Source: Gammaproteobacteria bacterium (GTDB lineage: Bacteria; Pseudomonadota; Gammaproteobacteria; UBA4575). Taken from it: a stretch of DNA of 22,296 bases. Positions 15,298 through 22,296 of this stretch are shown here, one piece after another (positions within the stretch are counted from its first letter, which is position 1; every line of letters starts with the position of its first letter). The stretch is taken from NCBI GenBank assembly GCA_027297825.1, contig JAPUHH010000012.1:1-22296 (forward strand), in the 5' to 3' direction. The translations under genes were made by a program, and so were the position numbers. Under the pieces are notes generated by a model. It ran no database searches and had not been told where the DNA came from. It saw nothing but the letters and a program-made list of their open reading frames with translations.

Positions 15298-15351
15298 ATG
15301 GAACTAAGTGTCAATGGTAATAGCAATTTAAGTGCATGGGTGAAAATTTAA
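15298..15351 (+). CDS. Possible 17-residue leader peptide upstream of the S49 peptidase gene
   Basis: An ATG preceded by AAAGGTGG (about 8 nt spacing) opens a 17-codon frame encoding MELSVNGNSNLSAWVKI. Its TAA ends one base before the peptidase ATG (TAATATG), in a different frame. The peptidase ATG itself has a poor ribosome-binding site, so reinitiation after the leader would explain its translation. The bases around the two starts are partial copies (CTAATATGGAACTAA versus TTAATATGGAGCCAA), so a small duplication is another explanation. Confidence 0.4.
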   Translation: MELSVNGNSNLSAWVKI

Positions 15352-15352
15352 T

Positions 15353-16327
15353 ATGGAGCCAAATATTAATCTAGATAAGCTTTCAGCAGAGAATCGCAAC
15401 ACCAATAATTGGGAACGCGATGCCATCGTAAAACTCGCCACTTCAGGCTTGCAAGAACAGCGGCGTGCACGACGCTGGGGAATCTTCTTTAAGCTATTAG
15501 GATTTGCATATATCACGTTACTACTTATAGGCCTGTCGGGTTGGGATTTTTCTGGTTTATCTGTAAGTGGGCAACATACAGCGTTGGTGGAATTGCAAGG
15601 CGTGATCGCTGATGGTGAGAGTGCAAGTGCAGACAATGTAGTTTCCGGCTTGCGCGCAGCTTTTGAAAATGAAAAATCTGCCGCCGTCATTTTAAGAATT
15701 AATAGCCCTGGCGGTAGTCCCGTGCAAGCCAATTACATCAATAGAGAAATTACTCGATTGCGTGAGTTGTATCCTGAAAAACCAATCTATGCGGTCATCG
15801 CAGATATTTGTGCATCCGGTGGTGTATTTGCAGCTGTAGCGGCAGATAAAATTTATGCAGACAAAGCTAGCATTGTGGGTTCCATTGGTGTGCGCATGGA
15901 TGGTTTTGGCTTTGTAGAGACCATGGAGAAATTAGGCGTAGAACGTAGGCTGATGACGGCGGGTGAGCATAAAGCTATTTTAGACCCATTTTCACCCGAA
16001 AATAATTTTGGAAAGAGGCACGTGCAAACATTACTGGATGAGATTCATCAGCAATTCATTGATGTGGTTAAAGAAGGTAGGGGAGATAAACTTGCGAAAG
16101 ATGAAAATTTATTTAGTGGGCTATTTTGGACCGGTGAGCAGGCGCTTGAGCTAGGACTGGTAGATGGCTTTGGTAGCGCTAGTTATGTTGCGCGTGAAGT
16201 AGTTGGCGTAGAAGAAATTAGAGATTACACGCTGCGTGAAGATATTCTATCGAAATTTGCGGGGAGGCTCGGCGCTGCAATAATGAAACCCGTACAAGAG
16301 ATTTTTTTGCATCCTGTTTTGAAGTAA
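15353..16327 (+). CDS. sppA: S49 family peptidase, SppA (signal peptide peptidase) type
   Basis: A 324-residue membrane-anchored serine protease that degrades leftover signal peptides or misfolded membrane proteins. A basic N-terminal tail (RRARR, 37-41) precedes one membrane helix (about 43-63). The protease domain carries RINSPGGSP (115-123), the nucleophile Ser155 in DICASGG, and the general-base Lys207 in GEHKAILDP. The 52-residue gap between the two equals that in Bacillus subtilis SppA (Ser147/Lys199). Length fits the short, single-domain form, not the 618-residue E. coli SppA. SohB is the main alternative, but the spacing and membrane anchor fit short SppA. It follows rluC by about 205 bp and is preceded by a possible leader ORF. 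Confidence 0.9.
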   Translation: MEPNINLDKLSAENRNTNNWERDAIVKLATSGLQEQRRARRWGIFFKLLGFAYITLLLIGLSGWDFSGLSVSGQHTALVELQGVIADGESASADNVVSGLRAAFENEKSAAVILRINSPGGSPVQANYINREITRLRELYPEKPIYAVIADICASGGVFAAVAADKIYADKASIVGSIGVRMDGFGFVETMEKLGVERRLMTAGEHKAILDPFSPENNFGKRHVQTLLDEIHQQFIDVVKEGRGDKLAKDENLFSGLFWTGEQALELGLVDGFGSASYVAREVVGVEEIRDYTLREDILSKFAGRLGAAIMKPVQEIFLHPVLK

Positions 16328-16341
16328 AGACTTTGCGAATG

Positions 16342-16369
16342 AGTTCTAGGTCAGATTTAATTTAGAACT
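16342..16369. terminator. Inverted repeat between convergent sppA and maf
   Basis: Perfect 7-bp arms AGTTCTA (16342-16348) and TAGAACT (16363-16369) with a 14-nt loop, in the gap between the converging genes. There is no strong T-run on either side, so it is at best a weak bidirectional terminator. One arm overlaps the stop of the ancestral maf reading frame. Confidence 0.25.
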
Positions 16370-16408
16370 GAGTTAATAAATCAACACCTTCATTCTTAAG
16401 CATTGAGA

Positions 16409-16945
16409 TCAGTTTAATGATGGGTAGCCGATTAATGTATTTGGGTCGTTGCCATGCATACTTTCAAACAAAGTGATTCCAAGGCCTTCGGCTTTGACAC
16501 TTCCAGCACAGTCGTAGGGCTGATCTTTTTCTAGATACGCATGAATTTGTTCTTTAGAAAGTGTGCGAAATTGCACATGATAAGTTTCACACGCGAGTTG
16601 GTAACTATCTTTAGCCATATTGTATAAACACAAGCCCGTATAAAAAGTTACATATTGTCCGCTTGCCGTGGTGAGCTGCATATAGGCTTCGTCAGGGTGG
16701 TTTGGTTTGGTGATGGTTTTACCGTCCAGCTCAGCACATTGATCTGAGCCTATCACCAAGCCTTTTTGTTTTGGCCGTACGATCGCTTTGGCTTTTTCGA
16801 GCGACAATCTGCTGACGTATTCACTAGCAGATTCATCGGTTTTGATAGATTCGTCTATCGTCGGAGTGATGCACTCCAAGTTGGGTATTAGCGGTGCTAA
16901 TAATTTTCTTCGATAAGGTGAACTTGAGGCTAATATTATTTTCAT
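16409..16945 (-). CDS. yceF: Maf family nucleotide pyrophosphatase YceF, C-terminus altered by a frameshift
   Basis: A Maf/YceF-type nucleoside triphosphate pyrophosphatase; YceF hydrolyses 7-methyl-GTP and related modified nucleotides. The N-terminal ASSSPYRRKLL (6-16), GSDQ (67-70) and YDCAGSVKAEGLGITLF (144-160) are the Maf signatures, and the YDCAGS form with GSDQ points to YceF rather than Maf proper. The frame stops after NTLIGYPSLN at 178 residues. In the -1 frame from the ACCC run (16422-16425) the sequence continues IIKLISMLKNEGVDLLTQF and stops at 16362, which matches the family C-terminus (GLPLIxLxxMLRxEG). One inserted base would restore a 194-residue protein, the length of E. coli YceF. 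Divergent from yceD as in E. coli. It may be a real mutation or a sequencing or assembly error. Confidence 0.9.
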   Translation of the reverse strand: MKIILASSSPYRRKLLAPLIPNLECITPTIDESIKTDESASEYVSRLSLEKAKAIVRPKQKGLVIGSDQCAELDGKTITKPNHPDEAYMQLTTASGQYVTFYTGLCLYNMAKDSYQLACETYHVQFRTLSKEQIHAYLEKDQPYDCAGSVKAEGLGITLFESMHGNDPNTLIGYPSLN

Positions 16946-16984
16946 ATCAAACCTGGTGGTAGTGAAGCTATCCGTCGCTTTGCT

Positions 16985-16990
16985 TATAAT
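16985..16990 (+). promoter_or_regulatory. -10 element upstream of yceD-rpmF-plsX-fabH
   Basis: A perfect TATAAT sits 31 bp before the yceD ATG, in the short maf-yceD divergent spacer. The -35 partner is poor (GTGAAG at 16962-16967 with 17-bp spacing). It is the natural place for the operon promoter. Confidence 0.4.
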
Positions 16991-17020
16991 GCGTAATCAT
17001 TAAAAATTTTGCTCCTAACC

Positions 17021-17539
17021 ATGATACAGGCTAATAAAGAGGTGCTACCCATACGGTTTGATCCTCTACCAATGGCTAAGCACCGGCGTGAATTAACCGG
17101 TCTGGTGGCAGTTAAAGCCATGACGCGCTTGCAAGATACAATTGTGTCGATGGAACCGATGGTAGCTGTTTCGCTGCAGTTTTCACGTGGATTGCAGGGT
17201 TTTCCAGCAGTTTCAGGCAGACTTAAACACACTCTAGGACTGCGCTGTGAGCGTTGTTTAGATGAGGTGAGTATTTCTATTGATCGGCCTCTTGAAGTGT
17301 TGCTCAAACCAGAGTCAGAGCCGCTACCTGAAGATACTGAGAGATATAGCTTGTTCGAATATGATGGCAAAATTTTAGAGCTGGCCGAGCTGATAGAAGA
17401 TGAATTACTGCTCGCGCTACCCTTGGTCCCTAAACATAAGGATATTTCATTATGCAACCAAGATATGGTAGCTTGGCTCGCCTCAAATGAGGTGTCCGCA
17501 GAAAATGCGGAAAATCCATTTGCGATACTGAAACGCTAG
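17021..17539 (+). CDS. yceD: 23S rRNA accumulation protein YceD (DUF177)
   Basis: A 172-residue DUF177 protein; E. coli YceD (RlaP-like) supports 23S rRNA/50S accumulation and is co-transcribed with rpmF. It has the conserved central LRCERCLDEV with Cys76 and Cys79, an acidic stretch (LPEDTERYSLFEYDG), then LAELIEDELLLALPLVPKHK and Cys145. I chose the ATG at 17021 over an in-frame TTG at 17009, because the ATG gives the usual short N-terminus; neither has a good Shine-Dalgarno. It is followed 18 bp later by rpmF, the standard bacterial pairing. Confidence 0.93.
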   Translation: MIQANKEVLPIRFDPLPMAKHRRELTGLVAVKAMTRLQDTIVSMEPMVAVSLQFSRGLQGFPAVSGRLKHTLGLRCERCLDEVSISIDRPLEVLLKPESEPLPEDTERYSLFEYDGKILELAELIEDELLLALPLVPKHKDISLCNQDMVAWLASNEVSAENAENPFAILKR

Positions 17540-17557
17540 ATAGTTTGGAGAACCCTG

Positions 17558-17755
17558 ATGGCGGTACAAAAGAGTAGGAAAACACGTTCGAAAAGAGATA
17601 TGCGTAGAGCACATGATGCACTCACTACGGCTGCGTTGTCAGTAGATAGCACAACCGGCGAGACTCATCTACGTCATCATGTCACAACTGATGGCTACTA
17701 TCGGGGTCGACAAGTAATTGTAAAACCAGATGAGTATGCGGACGACGAGGATTAG
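17558..17755 (+). CDS. rpmF: 50S ribosomal protein L32
   Basis: A 65-residue ribosomal protein of the large subunit. The N-terminus MAVQKSRKTRSKRDMRRAHD and the C-terminal LRHHVTTDGYYRGRQVI are diagnostic for proteobacterial L32. The final KPDEYADDED tail is acidic and extends beyond the ~57-residue E. coli protein. No zinc-binding Cys are present (C-minus form). It has a good TGGAG Shine-Dalgarno 7 nt before the ATG. It lies in the conserved yceD-rpmF-plsX order. Confidence 0.97.
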   Translation: MAVQKSRKTRSKRDMRRAHDALTTAALSVDSTTGETHLRHHVTTDGYYRGRQVIVKPDEYADDED

Positions 17756-17861
17756 ACCTTCTGCAAAAGCAATGTCCTTGCTATGCTCTTTTCGCTGCAT
17801 ATTTATTAGCTAACTTTATCCTTAATATGGCATCTAATCCGTGCCCACACAAATAATTTAG

Positions 17862-18887
17862 GTGAAAAATTACACAATTTCGCTTGATGCGATGGGTGGC
17901 GACTTCGGCGCGGCCGTAGTGGCAAAAGCTGCAGTTGGATATCTAGATGATAATCATGATGCCTCCCTAATCTTGGTAGGTGAGGAGCAACAAATCACCG
18001 CTGAGCTGAACAAGCTCAATGTGAAACCTTACGAAAGATTGAAGATCCATCACGCGAGTCAGCGTGTAGAAATGGATGAACATCCCTCGCAAGCCTTACG
18101 CAATAAAAAAGACTCGTCCATGCGCGTTGCAATTAATCTTGTCAAAGAAGGCGCTGCCGATGCTTGTGTAAGCGCTGGTAACACTGGTGCGCTGATGGCC
18201 ACGGCCCGATATGTGCTCAAGACCTTACCCGGTATCGACCGACCTGCTATTACCAGTTCGATGCCTTCCATTCATGGCCAAACCTATATGCTTGATTTAG
18301 GTGCTAATATTGGTTGCACCAGTAAACATCTACTACAATTTGCAGTGATGGGTTCCGTATTAGCAACGGCCATTGATGAAATAAAAAATCCCAAAGTCGG
18401 TCTACTCAATGTAGGAGAAGAAGAAATAAAGGGCAATGAGCAGGTCAAAGAAGCTAACGAAGTGCTACGGCAAAGTGGCTTAAACTATGTTGGTTATGTT
18501 GAGGGTGATGACGTTTACTGTGGTGATGTAGATGTCGTGGTCTGTGATGGCTTTGTTGGCAATGTTGCGTTAAAAACAAGTGAGGGTGTGGCAAAAATTA
18601 TTTCGCATTATGCCAAACAAGAATTTAATCGAAATCTTTTCACTAAGCTTTGCGGTTTTTTGGCATTACCTGTATTAAAGGCATTTACCCAACGTATTGA
18701 TCCGCGACGCTATAATGGAGCGAGTTTATTAGGCTTGCGCGGTGTAGTAATTAAAAGCCACGGAGGTGCGGATGCTTATTCGTTCCAACATGCAATTAAT
18801 ATTGCGCGTCTAGAAGCGATTAAACAGGTGCCTAAACAAATTGATGTACGTATTGAAGAATATTTAAAACACAAAAGCGCAGCATGA
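17862..18887 (+). CDS. plsX: Phosphate acyltransferase PlsX
   Basis: A 341-residue peripheral membrane enzyme that converts acyl-ACP to acyl-phosphate for phospholipid synthesis. It begins ISLDAMGGDFG (N-terminal signature), followed by SMRVAINLVKEGAADACVSAGNTGALMA, LNVGEEEIKGNEQVKEA and VVVCDGFVGNVALKTSEG, all typical. It starts with GTG at 17862; family proteins begin only a few residues before the LDxMGGD motif, so no upstream extension is needed. A 106-bp gap follows rpmF. The stop overlaps the fabH start by 4 bp (ATGA). Confidence 0.96.
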   Translation: MKNYTISLDAMGGDFGAAVVAKAAVGYLDDNHDASLILVGEEQQITAELNKLNVKPYERLKIHHASQRVEMDEHPSQALRNKKDSSMRVAINLVKEGAADACVSAGNTGALMATARYVLKTLPGIDRPAITSSMPSIHGQTYMLDLGANIGCTSKHLLQFAVMGSVLATAIDEIKNPKVGLLNVGEEEIKGNEQVKEANEVLRQSGLNYVGYVEGDDVYCGDVDVVVCDGFVGNVALKTSEGVAKIISHYAKQEFNRNLFTKLCGFLALPVLKAFTQRIDPRRYNGASLLGLRGVVIKSHGGADAYSFQHAINIARLEAIKQVPKQIDVRIEEYLKHKSAA

Positions 18888-19852
18888 CTTATTCAAAAAT
18901 AATTGGCACGGGTAGTTACTTGCCCGAAAAGACGTTAACGAATAATGATCTAGAAAAGTTAGTCGACACCTCAAGCAAATGGATTGAAGAACGAACGGGT
19001 ATTAAAGAGCGCCATATTGCAGCAGACGGTGAGACCACCAGTGATTTAGCCGTTAATGCTTCACGTCATGCATTAGAAATGGCTGGTAAAACCAATGCCG
19101 ATATAGATCTCATTATTGTTGCCACCACTACAGCGGATAAGATTTTCCCAAGCACTGCATGTTTGCTTCAAAAACGCCTAGATATCCATGGTTGTGCTGC
19201 CTTTGATGTGCAAGCGGTATGCACAGGCTTCGTGTATGCACTCGCTATTGCCGACAAATTTATTCAAACCGGCGCAGCTAGTTGTGCATTGGTGGTGGGT
19301 TCTGAGACGTTGTCTCGCATCATAGATTGGAATGATCGCGGCACATGCGTGTTGTTTGGAGATGGTGCAGGTGCAGTCATATTAGAAAAATCAAAAAAAC
19401 CTGGAATTTTGTCAACGCATTTACATGCCGATGGTAGTTATGAACATTTACTACACGTACCGCATGGCATCTCTATGGGTTACGAACAGCTTAAAGCCGG
19501 TGAAGCGTATATATATATGGAAGGCAATGCTGTATTTAAAATGGCAGTGAATACTTTAGGCCGCATTGTGGATGAAACTTTGGCTGCAAATAACATTAAA
19601 AAGAGCGACATTGATTGGTTAGTGCCGCATCAAGCTAACAATCGTATTATTGAGGCGACTGCGCGCAAATTAAAAATGTCGATGGAGCAAGTAGTTGTCA
19701 CTGTAGAAACGCATGGCAATACTTCTGCAGCTTCAATACCTTTGGCATTGGATGTTGCAGTTCGCGATGGTCGAATTAAAAAAGATGAAACTCTAATGCT
19801 TGAAGCCTTTGGTGGCGGCTTTACATGGGGTTCTGCCTTATTGAAGTTTTAA
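18884..19852 (+). CDS. fabH: Beta-ketoacyl-ACP synthase III
   Basis: A 322-residue thiolase-fold enzyme that starts fatty acid synthesis by condensing acetyl-CoA with malonyl-ACP. The catalytic triad is Cys113 (VQAVCTGF), His249 (VPHQANNRI) and Asn279 (HGNTSAASIP), at the expected spacing. WIEERTGIKERH (33-44) and the C-terminal EAFGGGFTWGSALLKF are typical of FabH. Translation is coupled to plsX through the ATGA overlap. Unusually, fabD, fabG and acpP do not follow; the next gene is a uracil-DNA glycosylase 40 bp downstream. Confidence 0.96.
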   Translation: MTYSKIIGTGSYLPEKTLTNNDLEKLVDTSSKWIEERTGIKERHIAADGETTSDLAVNASRHALEMAGKTNADIDLIIVATTTADKIFPSTACLLQKRLDIHGCAAFDVQAVCTGFVYALAIADKFIQTGAASCALVVGSETLSRIIDWNDRGTCVLFGDGAGAVILEKSKKPGILSTHLHADGSYEHLLHVPHGISMGYEQLKAGEAYIYMEGNAVFKMAVNTLGRIVDETLAANNIKKSDIDWLVPHQANNRIIEATARKLKMSMEQVVVTVETHGNTSAASIPLALDVAVRDGRIKKDETLMLEAFGGGFTWGSALLKF

Positions 19853-19892
19853 GCTAAAATTTAAAACTAAATACAGCTTGAATTTAGATTAG

Positions 19893-20534
19893 GTGACCAC
19901 TTCTTCTCCAATCATTTTCAAACAGAACTGTAAAAAGTGTTCTCGTCTTGCAGATTTTTTGAAGGCAAGCAAACAAAAATACCCAAATTATCATTGCAAA
20001 CCAGTGCCTGCATTCGGAGATCCTAAGGCGCATTTGCTAATTGTTGGACTTGCACCTGGAATGCATGGTGCCAATGCAACCGGCAGGCCTTTTACTGGCG
20101 ATCATGCTGGAATCATTCTTTACGAAACGTTATATAAATTTAAGTTTGCAACACGCTCTGTTTCAAAAAGTGTAGATGATGCCTTGCAACTCAAAGATTG
20201 TAGAATTACCAATGCAGTGAAATGTGTGCCTCCGGAAAATAAACCAACACTTGATGAAATTAAGACCTGCAATTCTTATTTGCGCAATGAACTTAATTCA
20301 CTCATTCCCGGCTGTGTAATTCTTGCCTTAGGTAAAATTGCTCATGATTCGGTATTGCGAGCATTTGGTTTGAAATTAAGCCAATATCCTTTTGGCCATG
20401 CTAAACAGTATAAGATACAAAATAAGCTGCATTTATTAGATTCGTATCATTGCAGTCGCTATAACACACAAACTAAACGGCTTACGCAAAAGCAATTTGA
20501 AGCAATCTTTGCAAAGGTGAGGTCTATTTTATAA
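19893..20534 (+). CDS. Uracil-DNA glycosylase, family 5 (UdgB-type), 4Fe-4S
   Basis: A 213-residue base-excision-repair enzyme that removes uracil and other deaminated bases from DNA. Motif A is GLAPGMHGANATGRPFTGD (52-70), with Ala rather than the catalytic Asp/Asn of families 1 and 4, as in family 5. The C-terminal motif is DSYHCSRYNTQTKRLT (183-198). Cys13, Cys16, Cys111 and Cys126 (C-x2-C...C-x14-C) would hold the iron-sulphur cluster. The start is a GTG at 19893; no ATG occurs before residue 57. It sits between fabH and uvrC and may be co-transcribed with both. Plain (thermo)stable-type family 4 is the alternative, but HGANxTGRxFTGD and YHCSRxNT favour family 5. Confidence 0.9.
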   Translation: MTTSSPIIFKQNCKKCSRLADFLKASKQKYPNYHCKPVPAFGDPKAHLLIVGLAPGMHGANATGRPFTGDHAGIILYETLYKFKFATRSVSKSVDDALQLKDCRITNAVKCVPPENKPTLDEIKTCNSYLRNELNSLIPGCVILALGKIAHDSVLRAFGLKLSQYPFGHAKQYKIQNKLHLLDSYHCSRYNTQTKRLTQKQFEAIFAKVRSIL

Positions 20535-20550
20535 ATGTAGTTAGTATTCT

Positions 20551-22296
20551 ATGAGTGACACTAGCGTGAAAAATAAATTTGATTCAAAGCAATTTCTGCA
20601 AACGCTTGCTCATAATCCCGGCGTGTATCGCATGCTTGATGCCGAAGGAAAGCTGTTATATGTAGGTAAGGCTAAAAATTTAAACAAAAGAGTCGCCACT
20701 TACTTTTCCAAAGCCAAAAAGAGCCCACGCATAGAAAAAATGGTAGCGCAAGCTGTAAGTATTGAGATAACGGTTACCAATACTGAAGCCGAGGCCTTGT
20801 TACTCGAAAATAACGTAATCAAAAAACATCGACCTCGCTACAACATACTCTTACGTGACGATAAGAGTTATCCCTATATATTTATATCTGCAAAACATAA
20901 ATATCCACGCATTACTTTCCACCGTGGCAGCCGTAGTAAAGCCGGTAGATATTTTGGTCCTTATGCTAGTACTTACGCGGTTAGAAATGCACTAAGTTTA
21001 TTGCAGAAAGTATTTAAAGTTCGCCAGTGTGACGATTACATATTTAATCATCGTAGTCGCCCCTGTATACAGCATCAAATTGACCGTTGCAGCGCGCCTT
21101 GTGTTGGATTCATAGATGAAGAGAGTTATCACAACGATATTGGATCTGCAATTGAGTTCTTGGAAGGTAATAGTCATCAATTGATAGATCGATATGTGCA
21201 AAGCATGGATGTGGCAGCGGAAGATTTGGATTATGAAAAAGCCGCAACGCTCAGGGATAAAATTGAACAATTGCGTGCAATTTCAGAGCAACAGTACATT
21301 AGTACCGAAAATGGCAATGTAGACATCATTGCTGTACAAGCAGAAGGCGAGGTTGCCTGTGTTCAGGTATTTAATATTCGTGCGGGTATGAATTTAGGTA
21401 ATAAAAGCTACTTTCCAAATATGCCCGAATCTAAACCATCTGAACAAATAATGACTGCTTTTTTGGGCCAATATTATCTTGCCCATGTCATACCTGAAGA
21501 AATTATCGCCAGCCACACACCAGTTGATGCAAAACTCTTGCAGGAAATGCTCAGTGCTAAAGCAGGTAAAAAAGTTGCCATCACGTGTGCGCCACGTAGT
21601 AAACGAGCGCGTTGGTTAGAGATTGCTCAAAAGAACGTAACGTTAGCTTTGCAGAGTAAATTAGCCTCCAAAGCAGGATTGGCACAACGCTTTGAGGCTT
21701 TGCAAGAAGAGCTTGATCTTGAATTCGTACCTACGCGGATTGAATGTTTCGACGTCAGTCATACAAGCGGTGAAGCGACTGTCGCTTCATGCGTGGTATT
21801 TGAACAGGACGGACCGCTGAAAAGTGATTACCGCCGTTTTAATATAGAAGGTGTCAAAGCTGGCGATGATTATGCGGCAATGCACCAAGCGCTTACCAGG
21901 CGTTACACCAGGCTCAAGAAAGGCGAGGGCAAGATGCCAGATCTGCTTTTAATTGATGGGGGCAAAGGGCAAGTGGGTAAAGCTCAAGCAGTGATGAATG
22001 AGTTACAAGTCGAAGGTGTGAAGATTATTGGTGTCGCCAAGGGAGTGGAAAGACGACCAGGATTAGAAAAGCTGAGTATTCCAGATACGAATGCAGAGAT
22101 TAATTTAGCCGAACACTCGCTGGCGTTGCATTTGATCCAGCAAATTCGTGATGAGGCGCATCGTTTCGCAATCACGAGCCATCGCAAACGACGGGCTAAA
22201 AAACGCGTAACTTCACCCCTGGAAAGCATAGAAGGTCTTGGCCCAAAACGCAGACAAATTTTATTGAAATACTTTGGTGGGATGCGAGGCGTTACT
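20551..22296 (+). CDS. uvrC: Excinuclease ABC subunit C (3' end cut by the window edge)
   Basis: The nuclease subunit of nucleotide excision repair, which cuts on both sides of a lesion in the UvrB-DNA complex. An open frame of 582 codons runs from the ATG to the last base with no stop. The GIY-YIG domain shows GVY (24-26), YVGKA (37-41) and Arg47. A Cys cluster (CIQHQIDRCSAPC) follows, then the UVR motif (LDYEKAATLRDKIEQL) for UvrB contact. The RNase-H-like 3' nuclease core has ECFDVSHTSGE and LLIDGGKGQ, and helix-hairpin-helix residues (LESIEGLGPKRRQILLKYFG) end the visible part. Compared with the ~610-residue E. coli protein, about 25-30 residues are missing beyond the edge. It lies 16 bp after the glycosylase gene; no clear Shine-Dalgarno precedes the ATG. 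Confidence 0.96.
   Translation, partial: MSDTSVKNKFDSKQFLQTLAHNPGVYRMLDAEGKLLYVGKAKNLNKRVATYFSKAKKSPRIEKMVAQAVSIEITVTNTEAEALLLENNVIKKHRPRYNILLRDDKSYPYIFISAKHKYPRITFHRGSRSKAGRYFGPYASTYAVRNALSLLQKVFKVRQCDDYIFNHRSRPCIQHQIDRCSAPCVGFIDEESYHNDIGSAIEFLEGNSHQLIDRYVQSMDVAAEDLDYEKAATLRDKIEQLRAISEQQYISTENGNVDIIAVQAEGEVACVQVFNIRAGMNLGNKSYFPNMPESKPSEQIMTAFLGQYYLAHVIPEEIIASHTPVDAKLLQEMLSAKAGKKVAITCAPRSKRARWLEIAQKNVTLALQSKLASKAGLAQRFEALQEELDLEFVPTRIECFDVSHTSGEATVASCVVFEQDGPLKSDYRRFNIEGVKAGDDYAAMHQALTRRYTRLKKGEGKMPDLLLIDGGKGQVGKAQAVMNELQVEGVKIIGVAKGVERRPGLEKLSIPDTNAEINLAEHSLALHLIQQIRDEAHRFAITSHRKRRAKKRVTSPLESIEGLGPKRRQILLKYFGGMRGVT

Noticed and set aside
17009..17020. TTG start adding four residues to YceD
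   Set aside because: The ATG at 17021 gives the usual N-terminus and nothing supports the extension.

Overview
The window reads as a moderately AT-rich gammaproteobacterial chromosome segment. The conserved order rne / rluC / sppA-like / maf (yceF) / yceD / rpmF / plsX / fabH is the main reason for that placement, together with a gammaproteobacterial-type RNase E, YceD and UvrC. I cannot place it more finely. No tRNA, rRNA, CRISPR array, transposase or phage gene was seen.

Region 1 (1-613) shows no gene I can support. Region 2 (614-7941) is a nitrogen/carbon scavenging block. A plus-strand FMN-dependent alpha-hydroxy-acid oxidase runs towards a minus-strand operon encoding a Tat-exported substrate-binding protein, two UrtB/UrtC-type permeases, two UrtD/UrtE-type ATPases and an acetamidase/formamidase-family hydrolase. 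The likely logic is uptake of a small amide (formamide, acetamide, a hydroxy-amide or a urea-like compound) and release of ammonium plus an organic acid. No urease genes are present. The operon has a strong sigma70-type promoter (TTGACT, 16 bp, TATACT) buried in a cluster of perfect inverted repeats, a structured leader of about 140 nt, and an 11-bp hairpin between the binding-protein gene and the permeases.

Region 3 (7942-9647) is AT-rich and gene-poor, with a small two-helix membrane protein, a small Arg-rich protein preceded by a CRP-like site, and one doubtful small ORF. Region 4 (9648-11770) holds a dihydroorotase, a translationally coupled small membrane protein and a low-molecular-weight protein tyrosine phosphatase. 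Region 5 (11900-16327) has rne (minus) and rluC (plus) divergent over a 428-bp spacer, then an S49 peptidase preceded by a 17-codon leader ORF.

Region 6 (16362-22296) has maf/yceF (minus) divergent from yceD-rpmF-plsX-fabH. After fabH the usual fabD-fabG-acpP genes are missing. Instead a family-5-type uracil-DNA glycosylase and uvrC follow; uvrC runs off the right edge. The maf gene carries a one-base frameshift near its 3' end: restoring one base gives exactly 194 codons and the normal family C-terminus.

I found no wholly novel multi-gene system. The points most worth checking are the amide operon (control region, inserted domain in the binding protein, degenerate ABC signature), the maf frameshift, the sppA leader ORF and the fabH-udg-uvrC junction.
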